From: Buchananella sp. 14KM1171
GTDB taxonomy: Bacteria > Actinomycetota > Actinomycetes > Actinomycetales > Actinomycetaceae
Length of the DNA: 64,000 bases
Direction: 5' to 3'
Assembly (NCBI RefSeq): GCF_041380365.1
Contig: NZ_CP159981.1
Location: 1,240,001 to 1,304,000, forward strand
In this document: positions 45,690 to 54,530 of the stretch, piece after piece
Position numbering within the stretch: position 1 is the stretch's first letter
Layout: every line of letters starts with the position of its first letter
Notes under the pieces: generated by a model
The model's database searches: none
Seen by the model: the letters and a program-made list of their open reading frames with translations, nothing else
What the model was told of the DNA's origin: nothing
Position numbers and translations under genes: made by a program

Positions 45690-48095
45690 TTGACGTCAAG
45701 CGCACCCGGCTCTCAGCCCACCAAACCAGTTCGCTCCCGCGCGGTTTCCACCCCGGCCTGGCCCAGCCCGGAGCCCGGGGGCGCGCCCGCCCCTACCCGG
45801 CGCTCGCGGCGGGCCGCGCAGGCGCAGGCTCAGGCCGGCGGGCCCGGCCGGTCGGGCGGCAAGCACGGCGGCGGCAATGGCGGTGGCAAGGGCGGCAACG
45901 GTAAGAACGGCAAGGGAAAGGGCAAGCGGCGCCGGCCGCTGTGGCGCACCATCTTGCTGTGGGTGACCGGGTTCTTCCTGCTCTCCGGCATCCTGGGGTC
46001 GCTGGCGTTTCTGTGGGCCTACAACGCGCTGGAGCTGCCGGACCCGGACAAGTACGCCGGGGCGCAGACCACCACCGTCTACTTCGCGGACGGCACCACG
46101 GAGCTCGGGCGCCTGAGCGAGTACAACCGCACCATCGTGGACTTCTCCACCCTGCCCTCCTACGTGGGCAACGCGGTGGTGGCCTCTGAGGACCGCGGCT
46201 TTTGGACCAACCCGGGCGTGGACATCAAGGGCACGGTGCGCGCCCTGTGGAACAACCTCAAGGGCGGGGACCGCCAGGGTGGCTCCACCCTGACCCAGCA
46301 GTACATCGAGCGCTACTACCAGGGCGACACCTTCAGCTACGTCGGCAAGGCCAAGGAGGCCATCTTGGCGCTGAAGGTGACCCGGTCGCAGACCAAGGAG
46401 GAGATCCTTGGCAACTACCTCAACACGATCTACTTTGGGCGCGGCGCCTACGGCATCGAGGCCGCCTCGCAGGCCTACTTCGGGGTGCCGGCGGCCAAGA
46501 TGACCCTGTCCCAGGCGGTCTTGCTGGCCGGGGTGATCCCGGCCCCCAGTGAGTACGACCCGCGCGTCTCCCCGGACATCGCGCAGGCCCGCTTCGACCG
46601 GGTGCTCGGCTACATGCAGGAGGGCGGTTTCATCACTGCGGCGCAGGCCAAGGAGGCCAAGATGCCGGAGACGCTGGAGGTCAAGACCACCGAGTGGTTC
46701 GCCGGCCCGAACGGTTACCTGCTGGAGGAGGTGCGCTACGAGCTGACCGCCAAGGCGGGCCTGACCAAGGACCAGATCGCCACCGGCGGCTACAAGATCG
46801 TCACCACGTTCGACCCGGCCATGCAGGCCAAGGCCGTGGAGGCGGTGGGCGAGCTGCCGGAGGACAAGCCCAACAACCTGGGGGTGGCGCTGCTGAGCGT
46901 CGAACCCAACACGGGCGAGGTCAAGGCCATGTACGGCGGCCCGGACTACCTGACCATCCAGCGCAACGCCGCTACGGACGACCGCGTCCAGGCCGGCTCC
47001 ACGTTCAAGCCCTTCACCCTGATGGGCGCGCTGGAGAACAAGGTGCCGCTTACCGACACCTTCGACGGCGATTCCCCCTACAACGTGGAGGGCACGGACC
47101 TGTGGTACGCCAACTTCGGTGAGGTTTCCTACGGCGAGATCGACCTGGTGGAGGCCACCGCGAACTCCGTGAACACGGCCTACATCCAGTTGAACGAGCA
47201 GATCGGCCCTGCCACCACCAAGCAGGTGGCGGTGCGCGCCGGTATCTCTGCGGACGCCCCTGGCCTGGACGAGTCGGTGGGTAACACCCTGGGCTTTGCC
47301 TCCACCACGGTGCAGGACCTCGCCACCGCCTACAACACCTTCGCCTCGGGCGGTAACCGCTACGAGACCCACGTGGTGCGCTCGGTGACGGCGGCCAACG
47401 GGGACGTGCTCTACTCCGGCCCTACCAACGGCACCCGCCAGTTCTCCGGCGACAACACCGCGGCCCTCACCTACGCCCTGGAGCAGGTGGTCAAGGACGG
47501 CTCGGCTGAGACGGCCCTCGAGCTCAACCGCCCGGTGGCCGGAAAGACCGGTTCTTCCTCAGACAACAAGTCGGCCCTGTTTGCCGGCTACATCCCGCAG
47601 CTGACCACCGTGGTGGCGCTCTACCAGGTGGGCGCGGACGGCGCCGAGGAGTCCATCACCCCGTTCGGCGGCTATGGCGAGATCACCGGCTCCACGGTCC
47701 CGGTGGACCTCTGGACGGCGTACATGGCCAAGGTGACCGATGGCATGGAGGTCAAGAACTTCCCCACCCCGCCGTGGGGGGAGGGGGCGCCCAAGGCGCG
47801 CCGCACCGCCACGCCTAGCGCCTCACCCAGCACCGCCTCGCCGAGCCCGGCGCCATCCACGGTGGCGCCGCCGCCGGCCGCCACGCCCACGGAGGTTGCG
47901 CCCACCCCGTCCAAGCCGGCGGAGCCGGAGGAGCCCAGCGCCGAGCCCACCCAGGAGCGCCCGGGCGGCGAGGCCACCGACTCCCCGCCGGGCGGCGGGG
48001 AGGCCACGCCGCCTGGGAGTGGTGGCGAGGACCGCCCAAACCCACCAGAGAGAGGCGGGCAACCGGAGGCGCCCGGCGGTGACTCCGGTAACTGA
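45690..48095 (+). CDS. class A penicillin-binding protein (glycosyltransferase-transpeptidase)
   Basis: 801 residues. A Gly/Arg-rich cytoplasmic N-terminus, one membrane anchor (about residues 88-115), GT51 domain with SEDRGFWTNPG and GGSTLTQQYIERYY, then the transpeptidase with SxxK (AGSTFKPF, about residue 437), SxN (ANSVNT, about 491) and KTG (KTGSSSDN, about 619). A Pro/Ser/Thr/Glu-rich tail of about 110 residues ends it. It polymerises and cross-links peptidoglycan. TTG 45690 follows GGAGG (45680-45684) by five bases, so the longer upstream frame is rejected. Confidence 0.92.
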   Translation: MTSSAPGSQPTKPVRSRAVSTPAWPSPEPGGAPAPTRRSRRAAQAQAQAGGPGRSGGKHGGGNGGGKGGNGKNGKGKGKRRRPLWRTILLWVTGFFLLSGILGSLAFLWAYNALELPDPDKYAGAQTTTVYFADGTTELGRLSEYNRTIVDFSTLPSYVGNAVVASEDRGFWTNPGVDIKGTVRALWNNLKGGDRQGGSTLTQQYIERYYQGDTFSYVGKAKEAILALKVTRSQTKEEILGNYLNTIYFGRGAYGIEAASQAYFGVPAAKMTLSQAVLLAGVIPAPSEYDPRVSPDIAQARFDRVLGYMQEGGFITAAQAKEAKMPETLEVKTTEWFAGPNGYLLEEVRYELTAKAGLTKDQIATGGYKIVTTFDPAMQAKAVEAVGELPEDKPNNLGVALLSVEPNTGEVKAMYGGPDYLTIQRNAATDDRVQAGSTFKPFTLMGALENKVPLTDTFDGDSPYNVEGTDLWYANFGEVSYGEIDLVEATANSVNTAYIQLNEQIGPATTKQVAVRAGISADAPGLDESVGNTLGFASTTVQDLATAYNTFASGGNRYETHVVRSVTAANGDVLYSGPTNGTRQFSGDNTAALTYALEQVVKDGSAETALELNRPVAGKTGSSSDNKSALFAGYIPQLTTVVALYQVGADGAEESITPFGGYGEITGSTVPVDLWTAYMAKVTDGMEVKNFPTPPWGEGAPKARRTATPSASPSTASPSPAPSTVAPPPAATPTEVAPTPSKPAEPEEPSAEPTQERPGGEATDSPPGGGEATPPGSGGEDRPNPPERGGQPEAPGGDSGN

Positions 48096-48100
48096 CAGAG

Positions 48101-48141
48101 GCGGCCCCTTTCACCCACCGGCGTGGGTGGGAGGGGCCGCC
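48101..48141 (+). terminator. hairpin terminator after the PBP gene
   Basis: A long stem: GGCGGCCCCT ... AGGGGCCGCC with inner CACCC/GGGTG pairs (48101-48141), followed by CCCTGTTTGG. It starts 6 bases after the PBP stop. Confidence 0.75.
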
Positions 48142-48328
48142 CCCTGTTTGGGCCAGCCGGGGATGGACGACGTTCCACCGGCCGCGCAGTTCACAGCCGC
48201 CTAGCCGTGACGCGCCACCGCACGATGCGGTAGCGTTGTCGTTTGGTCCGTGCCGCGCATGGCGCGGGGCCAACACTCACTCCTGTCACGGAAAGACCGT
48301 GACCGTTTAGACCGAAGGAGAACACTGC

Positions 48329-48619
48329 ATGCGCAAGTACGAGCTCATGCTCATCCTCGACCCGGAGGTGGACGAGCGCACCGTCGCCCCGTCCCTCGAC
48401 AAGCTCCTGGCCGTGGTGAAGACCGATGGTGGCAGCGTTGACAGCGTTGACATCTGGGGTAAGCGTCACCTCGCTTACGAGATCAACAAGAAGTCCGAGG
48501 GCATCTACGTGGTTGTCGACATGACCACCACCCCCGCCCAGGCTAAGGAGCTGGACCGCCAGCTGGGCCTCAACGAGGCCGTGCTGCGCACCAAGCTGCT
48601 GCGCCCGGACGCCGCCTGA
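48329..48619 (+). CDS. rpsF: 30S ribosomal protein S6 (bS6)
   Basis: 96 residues, full-length bS6, starting [19 protein letters not shown] and containing [19 protein letters not shown]. It forms a heterodimer with bS18 on the 30S platform. First of the rpsF-ssb-rpsR-rplI operon, preceded by AAGGAG. Confidence 0.98.
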   Translation: MRKYELMLILDPEVDERTVAPSLDKLLAVVKTDGGSVDSVDIWGKRHLAYEINKKSEGIYVVVDMTTTPAQAKELDRQLGLNEAVLRTKLLRPDAA

Positions 48620-48657
48620 TTTAGGGCCCGCATTAGCCGCACTGAGAAGGACGAACA

Positions 48658-49239
48658 ATGGCTGGCGAAAACGAAATCACCATTACCGGCAACCTTGCCG
48701 CTGACCCGGAGCTGCGCTTCATTCAGAACGGCACCCCGGTTGCTAACTTCCGCGTTATTTCCTCTTCTCGCCAGTTCGACCGCGCCACCAACGAGTGGAA
48801 GGACGGTGCGTCCATTTCGATCCGCGTCGAGGCCTGGAACGAACTGGCTGAGAACGTGGCGGAGACCCTGACCAAGGGAACCCGCGTGATCGTGCGCGGC
48901 CGCCTGTCCCAGAACATCTACGAGGGCCGCGACGGCGTGGAGCGCACCAGCGTTGAGCTGCGTGCGGAGGACGTCGCCGTGTCCCTGCGGTGGGCAACCG
49001 GGCAGATCACCCGCAAGCGCCGCGAGGGCGGCCAGGGTGGCGGCGGCTACGGCGCTCCTCAGGGCGGTGGCGGCTACGGCGCGCCCCAGGGCGGTGGCTA
49101 CGGTGCACCGCAGGGCGGCCGCGGCGGCGGTTACGGCCAGGGCAACACCGGTTACGGCGCCCCGCAGGGCGGCCGCAACGATGACCCGTGGGCCAGCCAG
49201 GGTGGCTCGAGCGCTTACAGCGACGACGCCCCCTTCTAA
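48658..49239 (+). CDS. ssb: single-stranded DNA-binding protein
   Basis: 193 residues. An OB-fold (residues 1-115: [30 protein letters not shown]), a glycine-rich linker of repeated GYGAPQGG units (about residues 125-175), and the conserved acidic tip DDAPF that recruits repair and replication partners. It lies between rpsF and rpsR, as in most bacteria. The repetitive linker is a likely hotspot for repeat-length variation. Confidence 0.97.
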   Translation: MAGENEITITGNLAADPELRFIQNGTPVANFRVISSSRQFDRATNEWKDGASISIRVEAWNELAENVAETLTKGTRVIVRGRLSQNIYEGRDGVERTSVELRAEDVAVSLRWATGQITRKRREGGQGGGGYGAPQGGGGYGAPQGGGYGAPQGGRGGGYGQGNTGYGAPQGGRNDDPWASQGGSSAYSDDAPF

Positions 49240-49294
49240 ACAACAGATCTTTTAAGCGGGTGGCTCGCCCGCCCCAGAAACCAAGGAGACCAAC

Positions 49295-49537
49295 ATGGCG
49301 AAGGCATCTCTTCGCAAGCCCATGAAGAAGAAGGTCAGCCCGATGAAGGCCGTCAAGGTCACGGGCCCGATCAACTACAAGGACGTTGCGCTGCTGCGCA
49401 AGTTCGTGTCCGACCGCGGCAAGATCCGCTCTCGTCGCGTCACCGGTGTGTCCGTGCAGGACCAGCGCAAGATCGCTCGCGCCGTGAAGAACGCCCGCGA
49501 GATGGCCCTGCTGCCCTACTCCCACGCGGCTCGCTGA
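49295..49537 (+). CDS. rpsR: 30S ribosomal protein S18 (bS18), zinc-free form
   Basis: 80 residues. [20 protein letters not shown] and [20 protein letters not shown] are typical. The Cys residues (CxxC) of zinc-binding bS18 are absent: residues 12-24 read [13 protein letters not shown], so this is the C-minus form. It is the copy in the main operon, not a visible second paralogue. In mycobacteria the C-minus copy is Zur-regulated, but in related Actinomycetales the form here is common. Confidence 0.97.
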   Translation: MAKASLRKPMKKKVSPMKAVKVTGPINYKDVALLRKFVSDRGKIRSRRVTGVSVQDQRKIARAVKNAREMALLPYSHAAR

Positions 49538-49553
49538 GAAAGGATCGACTGAT

Positions 49554-50003
49554 ATGGCAAAGCTGATCCTCACGCACGAGGTTCCGCAGCTCGGCAAGGC
49601 CGGCGACGTGGTGGAGGTCAAGGACGGTTACGCCCGTAACTACCTGGTTCCCCGCAACCTGGCCACCCCGTGGACCAAGGGCGCCCAGCGTCAGATTGAC
49701 CAGATGAAGGCCGCCGCGCGCGCGCGCGAGATCTCCTCGATCGACGCCGCGCAGAACGCCCGCGACAAGGTGCAGTCTGGCCCGGTCACCGTCACCGCCA
49801 AGGTGGGCCAGGCCGGCCGCCTGTTCGGTGCCGTCTCCACCGCTGACGTGGCTGCCGCGATCAAGGCCGCTCACGACGTGGCCGTGGACCGTCGCAAGAT
49901 CCACATCGAGAACCCGATCAAGAACGTGGGCACCTACACCGTCTCCGTGCGCCTGCACGACGACGTGGTCGCCAACGTGAAGGTTGCCGTGGTGGCTGCC
50001 TGA
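49554..50003 (+). CDS. rplI: 50S ribosomal protein L9 (bL9)
   Basis: 149 residues, complete bL9: AKLILTHEVPQLGKAGDVVE, YARNYLVPRNLATPWTKG, a long helix, and a C-terminal domain ending NVKVAVVAA. It lies 16 bases after rpsR and is last in the operon. Followed by a strong terminator. Confidence 0.97.
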   Translation: MAKLILTHEVPQLGKAGDVVEVKDGYARNYLVPRNLATPWTKGAQRQIDQMKAAARAREISSIDAAQNARDKVQSGPVTVTAKVGQAGRLFGAVSTADVAAAIKAAHDVAVDRRKIHIENPIKNVGTYTVSVRLHDDVVANVKVAVVAA

Positions 50004-50019
50004 CCTTTGGTCGCGAGGG

Positions 50020-50059
50020 CCGGGCCGCAGGGGTTTTCCCTGCGGCCCGGCTCCTTTTG
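50020..50059 (+). terminator. intrinsic terminator after rplI
   Basis: A perfect 14-bp stem, GCCGGGCCGCAGGG (50020-50033) with its complement at 50039-50052, loop GTTTT, then TCCTTTT. Ends the rpsF-ssb-rpsR-rplI transcript. Confidence 0.9.
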
Positions 50060-50088
50060 CGCGTGCCTGGGGGTGTGGGGTGGACGTG

Positions 50089-50411
50089 TGGGGTGGTGGG
50101 ATGGTGGGTGCGACCGGTTGGGGTTGGTGTGACCGGTTGGGGGTGTGGGTTGGGCGCGTGGGGTGGTGGGATGGTGGGTGCGACCGGTTGGGGTTGGTGT
50201 GACCGATTGGGGGCGTGGCCCGGTTCGGTCGGATTTACCCCGTGCGTACTCATGTGCGGTTGGGGCTGGTGTGACCGATTGGGGGCGTGGCCCGGATCGG
50301 TCGGATTTACCCCGTGCGTACTCATGTGCGGTTGGGGTTGGTGTGACCGGTTGGTGCCGTGGCCCGGATCGGTCGCATTTTCCCGGGGCGTACGTTTGTG
50401 CGGTTGGGGAC
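50089..50411. repeat. tandem array of 70-72-bp units of the dispersed palindrome family
   Basis: Three 72-bp units (50196-50267, 50268-50339, 50340-50411) begin GGTGTGACCGATTGGGG and contain CGGTCGGATTTACCCC. Two earlier partial units of about 70 bp (from about 50089 and 50159) share GGGATGGTGGGTGCGACCGG. The third unit (TGTGACCGGTTGGTGCCGTG) is closest to copy A at 2611. It lies between convergent rplI and the MATE gene. Confidence 0.85.
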
Positions 50412-50618
50412 GCACGCGGCCCGGCAATGCGTGGGAGCAGGTGCACGTCGTCGGCTCGGCGGAGGAAGCTGGCTTGGCGGCGGCTGTGAGGCTCGCGCAG
50501 GCCGCTGCCGCAGGCAGTAAGTGAGCGCAGCGCGGTAGACACGGCGCGTGGAGAAACCGCGTGCCCGCCATTGGCTACCTTCCTTGGCTGCCGCCTACTG
50601 CGGGGTGGTTTGAGTGGA

Positions 50619-52421
50619 TCAGCTGGTGGAGGGGATGGCATACCAGTACGACGTTGCCGCCCGGCGCCCGTTTGCTATCGCCCGCCCCACCATGAAGACG
50701 CCGGCAAAGCCTAGGGTGAGGATGGAAAGAGCCCAGGGCTCTGCGGCTGAGCGGGCCACGAGGGTCAGGCCAGCCAGAGTGGGCAGGTGAACGGCCAGGA
50801 TGATCAGGCTGGCCTTGGCCAGGTAGCGGCCGTCGCCAGCTCCGATCAGCACGCCGTCCAGGATGAAAACGTAGGCAGCCAGCGGGAAGAGTAGGCCAGC
50901 CAGGGCCAGGGCCCAGGTTGCCGAGGCGTGTACGGTTCCTCCCGCCAAAAGGGCGGCCCATTGTGAGGCCCACCAGGCACCCTGGGAGATATCTGCGGCT
51001 AGCGTTGGGGCGGCGGTAGCGCTGGGAGGCGGCCCTATTAGTGCCGCTTCGCCGGTGTTGGTGGCGCTGGGGGATGGTGTGGCGGTGCTAATCCCGCCCC
51101 CAGGTGTTGCCCCGAACTCTCCCGGATGTGCACCAAAAATGAGTGGTAGCAGTGGAGAGAGAAGCGTTATTGCGGCTCCAACTACCAGGCCGGTGCCAAC
51201 CGCCCAGCGCGTGCAGCGTGCCAGTGTGGCCCGGAGGCGGGTGTGGTCACCGGCGCCGATTGCGGCGCCGGTGAGGGCCTGTGCCGCGATGGCCAGTGCG
51301 TCCAGGCCGTTGGCCGCCAGGTTCCACACCGAGTTGACCACCTGGTATCCGGCCAACGTCACGGCGCCGGCTGCGGTGGCACTCCACACGGCGGCCACCA
51401 TCGCCACCCGCATAGCGAGGGTGCGGACGAACAGCGGCCAGCCTTGGCTGGCGCTGGCTAGCACCCCCGCCCCGTGCGGCAGCAGCGAGACTCCCTGTGC
51501 GCGGGCGGCACGCACTACCGCCGCGACCAGTGCCCCGCCCATGAGTAGCTCGGCGATCGCTGTGCCCAGCCCTGCCCCGGCCACGCCAAGGCCGGCCACG
51601 TAGATGAATAGGTAGTTCAGCGGCACGTTGATCACTGCGCCTGCAGTGGCTACCCACAGTGGGGTGCGGGCATCGAGCATGCCGCGCAGTGCGCCCGTGG
51701 CCGCCATCGCAACCAGCATCCCCACCATCCCGGGGGAGATGAAACGAAGGTAGGCGGTGGCACCCGGGGAGACGTCGGCAGGGGGAGAAAACAGCCCCAC
51801 AATCGGGTCTGCGCCCAGGAGTAGCAGCGCAAACAGCGCCGTGCCCAGGAGCGCTGCCAACCAGGTTCCATCCATGCCGGCTCGCAAGGCGAGGTCGGGC
51901 CGGCCGGCACCCAGGTGAGTCGAAGCGGTGGCGGTGGTGGCGTAGGCCAGGAATATGCACAAACCCGCAAGTGTGGACACGATCGTGGAGGCCAGCGCTA
52001 GGGCGGCCAACGCAGTGGTGCCCAAGTGTCCCACCATCGCCGAATCCACGATTAGTAGGAGTGGCTGAACCAACAGCGTCCCCAGAGATGGCAGCGCGAT
52101 CGCGAGGATCTGCCGATCCAGTGAGCGCCGCTCGGTGGCCCTGCTGTTGGCAGGAGCTTCGGGTGCCGCATCGTCCGGGCCTTTAAGCTCCCCGCCGCTT
52201 GCAGGTGCACCCGGCCCGCCGCTTGCAGCTCCGCCCGGACCTTTGTCAGTTTCCGCGGCTGCCTGGGCTCCTGGAATGGCAACACCCGCCCCAGAATGCC
52301 CGTGATTACCGGCATCGGCAGGGGCTGCTGCGCTGATTGATCGCGTGGACGCAGCAGATGGCGTGGCGGGGGCGTCGGGGCCGGTTTGACCGGGCAGGCC
52401 TGGCGAAGTTGGCGAGGGCAT
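50619..52421 (-). CDS. MATE-family efflux transporter
   Basis: 600 residues. Twelve hydrophobic helices carry the two-fold MATE repeat, with PLLLIVDSAMVGHLG early and conserved middle motif TAGAVINVPLNYLFIYVAG. MATE proteins export drugs or metabolites using Na+ or H+ gradients. Two features are unusual: a Gly/Ala/Pro-rich N-terminal extension of about 95 residues and a low-complexity insert of about 50 residues (about 430-485) between helices 10 and 11. It is adjacent to dnaB, a linkage also seen elsewhere. No promoter evidence beyond AGGAAA before the start. Confidence 0.88.
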   Translation of the reverse strand: MPSPTSPGLPGQTGPDAPATPSAASTRSISAAAPADAGNHGHSGAGVAIPGAQAAAETDKGPGGAASGGPGAPASGGELKGPDDAAPEAPANSRATERRSLDRQILAIALPSLGTLLVQPLLLIVDSAMVGHLGTTALAALALASTIVSTLAGLCIFLAYATTATASTHLGAGRPDLALRAGMDGTWLAALLGTALFALLLLGADPIVGLFSPPADVSPGATAYLRFISPGMVGMLVAMAATGALRGMLDARTPLWVATAGAVINVPLNYLFIYVAGLGVAGAGLGTAIAELLMGGALVAAVVRAARAQGVSLLPHGAGVLASASQGWPLFVRTLAMRVAMVAAVWSATAAGAVTLAGYQVVNSVWNLAANGLDALAIAAQALTGAAIGAGDHTRLRATLARCTRWAVGTGLVVGAAITLLSPLLPLIFGAHPGEFGATPGGGISTATPSPSATNTGEAALIGPPPSATAAPTLAADISQGAWWASQWAALLAGGTVHASATWALALAGLLFPLAAYVFILDGVLIGAGDGRYLAKASLIILAVHLPTLAGLTLVARSAAEPWALSILTLGFAGVFMVGRAIANGRRAATSYWYAIPSTS

Positions 52422-52529
52422 GGATTTCCTTGCGTCGGGTGCTCCCAGCCTATGCGCGCACAGCTTTAAAGCTGTACTTGAGAGTGCGTGCAGCTGCCGG
52501 GCGTGTCGATCCGGGGGAAATGCACAGGT

Positions 52530-52933
52530 TTATCCACAGCTTGTGTGTATCCCCTGGGGAAAACGAGGCGCCAATGCCTGAAAACATGCTGGAAGTTCGC
52601 TGTGGATGGTGTGGAGTGGGCGGGCGCTTTCGTCCACAGTCAGTTGCAGCGAGGGTCGTGGCGGGCGCGTGTCCGGCTTGAGCGAAACGGGTGAGCAATG
52701 CGCAAGACGCGCCCGATGCGGGCGTCTAGCTCAACCTTGGCTGGAGGGTTGTGGATAGAAAACCCGCTAATTGTCCGCATCTCAGCATTTGGAAACTGGG
52801 TGGGTATGTGAATTGAAATCCGCACGATTCCGCCACAAACTCCAGGTGGTGGGCGGCGGCAGCATCGGACAATCCCCACGTTACCCACAGGGGCGGTGCG
52901 GTTTCCCGGCACGTCGTCCACATGTTATCCACA
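52530..52933. promoter_or_regulatory. DnaA-box cluster upstream of dnaB
   Basis: Two exact TTATCCACA boxes (52530-52538, 52925-52933) and one-mismatch relatives: TCGTCCACA (52630-52638 and 52914-52922), inverted CTATCCACA (52750-52758), TTGTCCGCA (52771-52779), TTACCCACA (52881-52889). They occupy the 404 bp ahead of dnaB, with no gene between. It is denser in good boxes than the dnaA-dnaN interval. Possible DnaA-titrating or dnaB-control region; not shown to be an origin. Confidence 0.6.
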
Positions 52934-53000
52934 GGCAATTTGCGGGGGCGGAATCGAGGCGGTACCTTCGCGCGAGGCCAGCAAAGGACGGGAGGGCGCA

Positions 53001-54335
53001 ATGGACAGCAGGGACGACTTTGACCGCACGCCCCCGCAAAACGTGGAGGCGGAGCAGTCCGTGCTGGGTGCCATGCTGCTGTCCAAGGAGGCCATCAGCG
53101 AGGTCAGTGAGATCCTGCGCGCGGAGGACTTCTACAAGCCGATCCACGCGATGATCTACGACGTCATCATCTCCCTGTTCGGCAAGAACGAGCCGGCGGA
53201 CAACATCACCGTGGCCGGCGAGCTCTCTCGGCGCGGCGAGCTGGCCCGCGTGGGTGGAGCCGACTATCTGCACACCCTGGTCGCCTCGGTGCCTACCGCC
53301 GCCAACGCCATGTATTACGCGGCCCTGGTGCGCGAGCGGGCCATGCTGCGCCGCCTGGTGGAGGTGGGCACGCGCATCGTCCAGCTGGGATACGCCAGTG
53401 ACGGCGGCGATGCCTACGAGATCGTCAATCAGGCCCAGGCGGAGGTTATGCGGGCCACCGAGTCGCGCCAGCGCACCGACTACGTGCGCCTGGGGGAGAC
53501 CCTCAACCCCGTCTTCGACGAGCTGGAGGCCATCCGGGGCGGCAAGGTCAGCGAGGGAATGGTTCCCACGGGCTTCCGCGACCTGGACAACCTCACCCAC
53601 GGCTTCCACCCCGGCCAGATGATCATCGTGGCCGCCCGCCCCGGTGTCGGTAAGTCCACCTTCTCCCTGGACGTGTGCCGCCACGCCGCGATCCGCAACA
53701 ACCAGACCTGCGTGATCTTCTCCCTGGAGATGAGCGCCGCTGAGATCACCAAGCGCCTGCTGTCCGCGGAGGCGCAGGTGTTCCAGAACGCCATGGCCAA
53801 CGGCGCGCTCACCGAGGACCAGATGCTCAAGCTGGGTGACGTGATCGGTCGCATCGCCGACGCCCCGCTCTTCATCGACGACTCGCCCAACCTGACCCTG
53901 CCGGAGATCCGCGCCAAGGCCCGCCGCCTGAAGATGGAGCACGACCTGAAGCTGATCGTGGTGGACTACCTGCAGCTGATGAGCTCTGGTCGCAAGGTGG
54001 AGTCGCGCCAGCAGGAGGTCTCGGAGTTCTCCCGCGCGCTGAAGCTGCTGGCCAAGGAGCTGGAGGTGCCGCTCATCGCGGTGGCGCAGCTCAACCGCTC
54101 CTCCGAGCAGCGCTCCGACAAGAAGCCCACCATGAGCGACCTGCGCGAGTCCGGCTCGCTGGAGCAGGACGCGGACATCGTCATCCTTTTGCACCGTCCC
54201 AACTACGAGAAGGAGGACGAGCGCAAGGGCGAGGTGGACATCATCGTGGACAAGCACCGCGCCGGCCCCACCGACACGATCCCCGTGATCCACCAGGGCC
54301 ACTACTCGCGCTTCGTGGACAAGCACCTGGACTAA
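53001..54335 (+). CDS. dnaB: replicative DNA helicase DnaB
   Basis: 444 residues, hexameric helicase. The N-terminal domain PPQNVEAEQSVLGAMLLSKE is followed by the RecA-like domain with Walker A ARPGVGKSTFSLD, LKLIVVDYLQLMSS (Walker B) and SLEQDADIVILLHRP. No intein is present, unlike some actinobacterial DnaBs. ATG 53001 after GGAGGG is chosen over the longer frame from 52896, whose first 35 residues overlap the DnaA boxes and lack homology. Confidence 0.97.
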   Translation: MDSRDDFDRTPPQNVEAEQSVLGAMLLSKEAISEVSEILRAEDFYKPIHAMIYDVIISLFGKNEPADNITVAGELSRRGELARVGGADYLHTLVASVPTAANAMYYAALVRERAMLRRLVEVGTRIVQLGYASDGGDAYEIVNQAQAEVMRATESRQRTDYVRLGETLNPVFDELEAIRGGKVSEGMVPTGFRDLDNLTHGFHPGQMIIVAARPGVGKSTFSLDVCRHAAIRNNQTCVIFSLEMSAAEITKRLLSAEAQVFQNAMANGALTEDQMLKLGDVIGRIADAPLFIDDSPNLTLPEIRAKARRLKMEHDLKLIVVDYLQLMSSGRKVESRQQEVSEFSRALKLLAKELEVPLIAVAQLNRSSEQRSDKKPTMSDLRESGSLEQDADIVILLHRPNYEKEDERKGEVDIIVDKHRAGPTDTIPVIHQGHYSRFVDKHLD

Positions 54336-54475
54336 GAGTTCTCGCTGGGGGACGACGTTGCCGTTGCGGCCTTCGCTACGTGCGGCCGGTCTTAGTGGCG
54401 GGCACGGTCATGGGGTGCCGCTGCGGGCGTGGCCATGTGCGCTAGCCGACAGGGGCGCTCCCACCCATCCTTAGT

Positions 54476-54496
54476 GCGAATGGTTATCATTTCGAG
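54476..54496. promoter_or_regulatory. possible Zur box
   Basis: GAATGGTTATCATTTC (within 54476-54496) is an AT-rich near-palindrome 35 bp before the surface-protein start, resembling actinobacterial Zur boxes (AATG-rich arms around GTTATCATT). Choice-of-anchor M proteins are often zinc/manganese linked. Site identity is inferred by eye only. Confidence 0.35.
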
Positions 54497-54530
54497 GTCA
54501 CTTGTGTAGGCCTGTCTTAGAAAGAGACTG

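Noticed and set aside
49934-50641. 235-codon frame with 24-residue repeats downstream of rplI
   Set aside because: Open only because the non-coding repeat has a 72-bp period; related copies at 2.6 and 28.0 kb are clearly intergenic and not framed.
53001-54335. Intein in dnaB
   Set aside because: The RecA-like domain is continuous through Walker A and B and of standard total length (444 residues).
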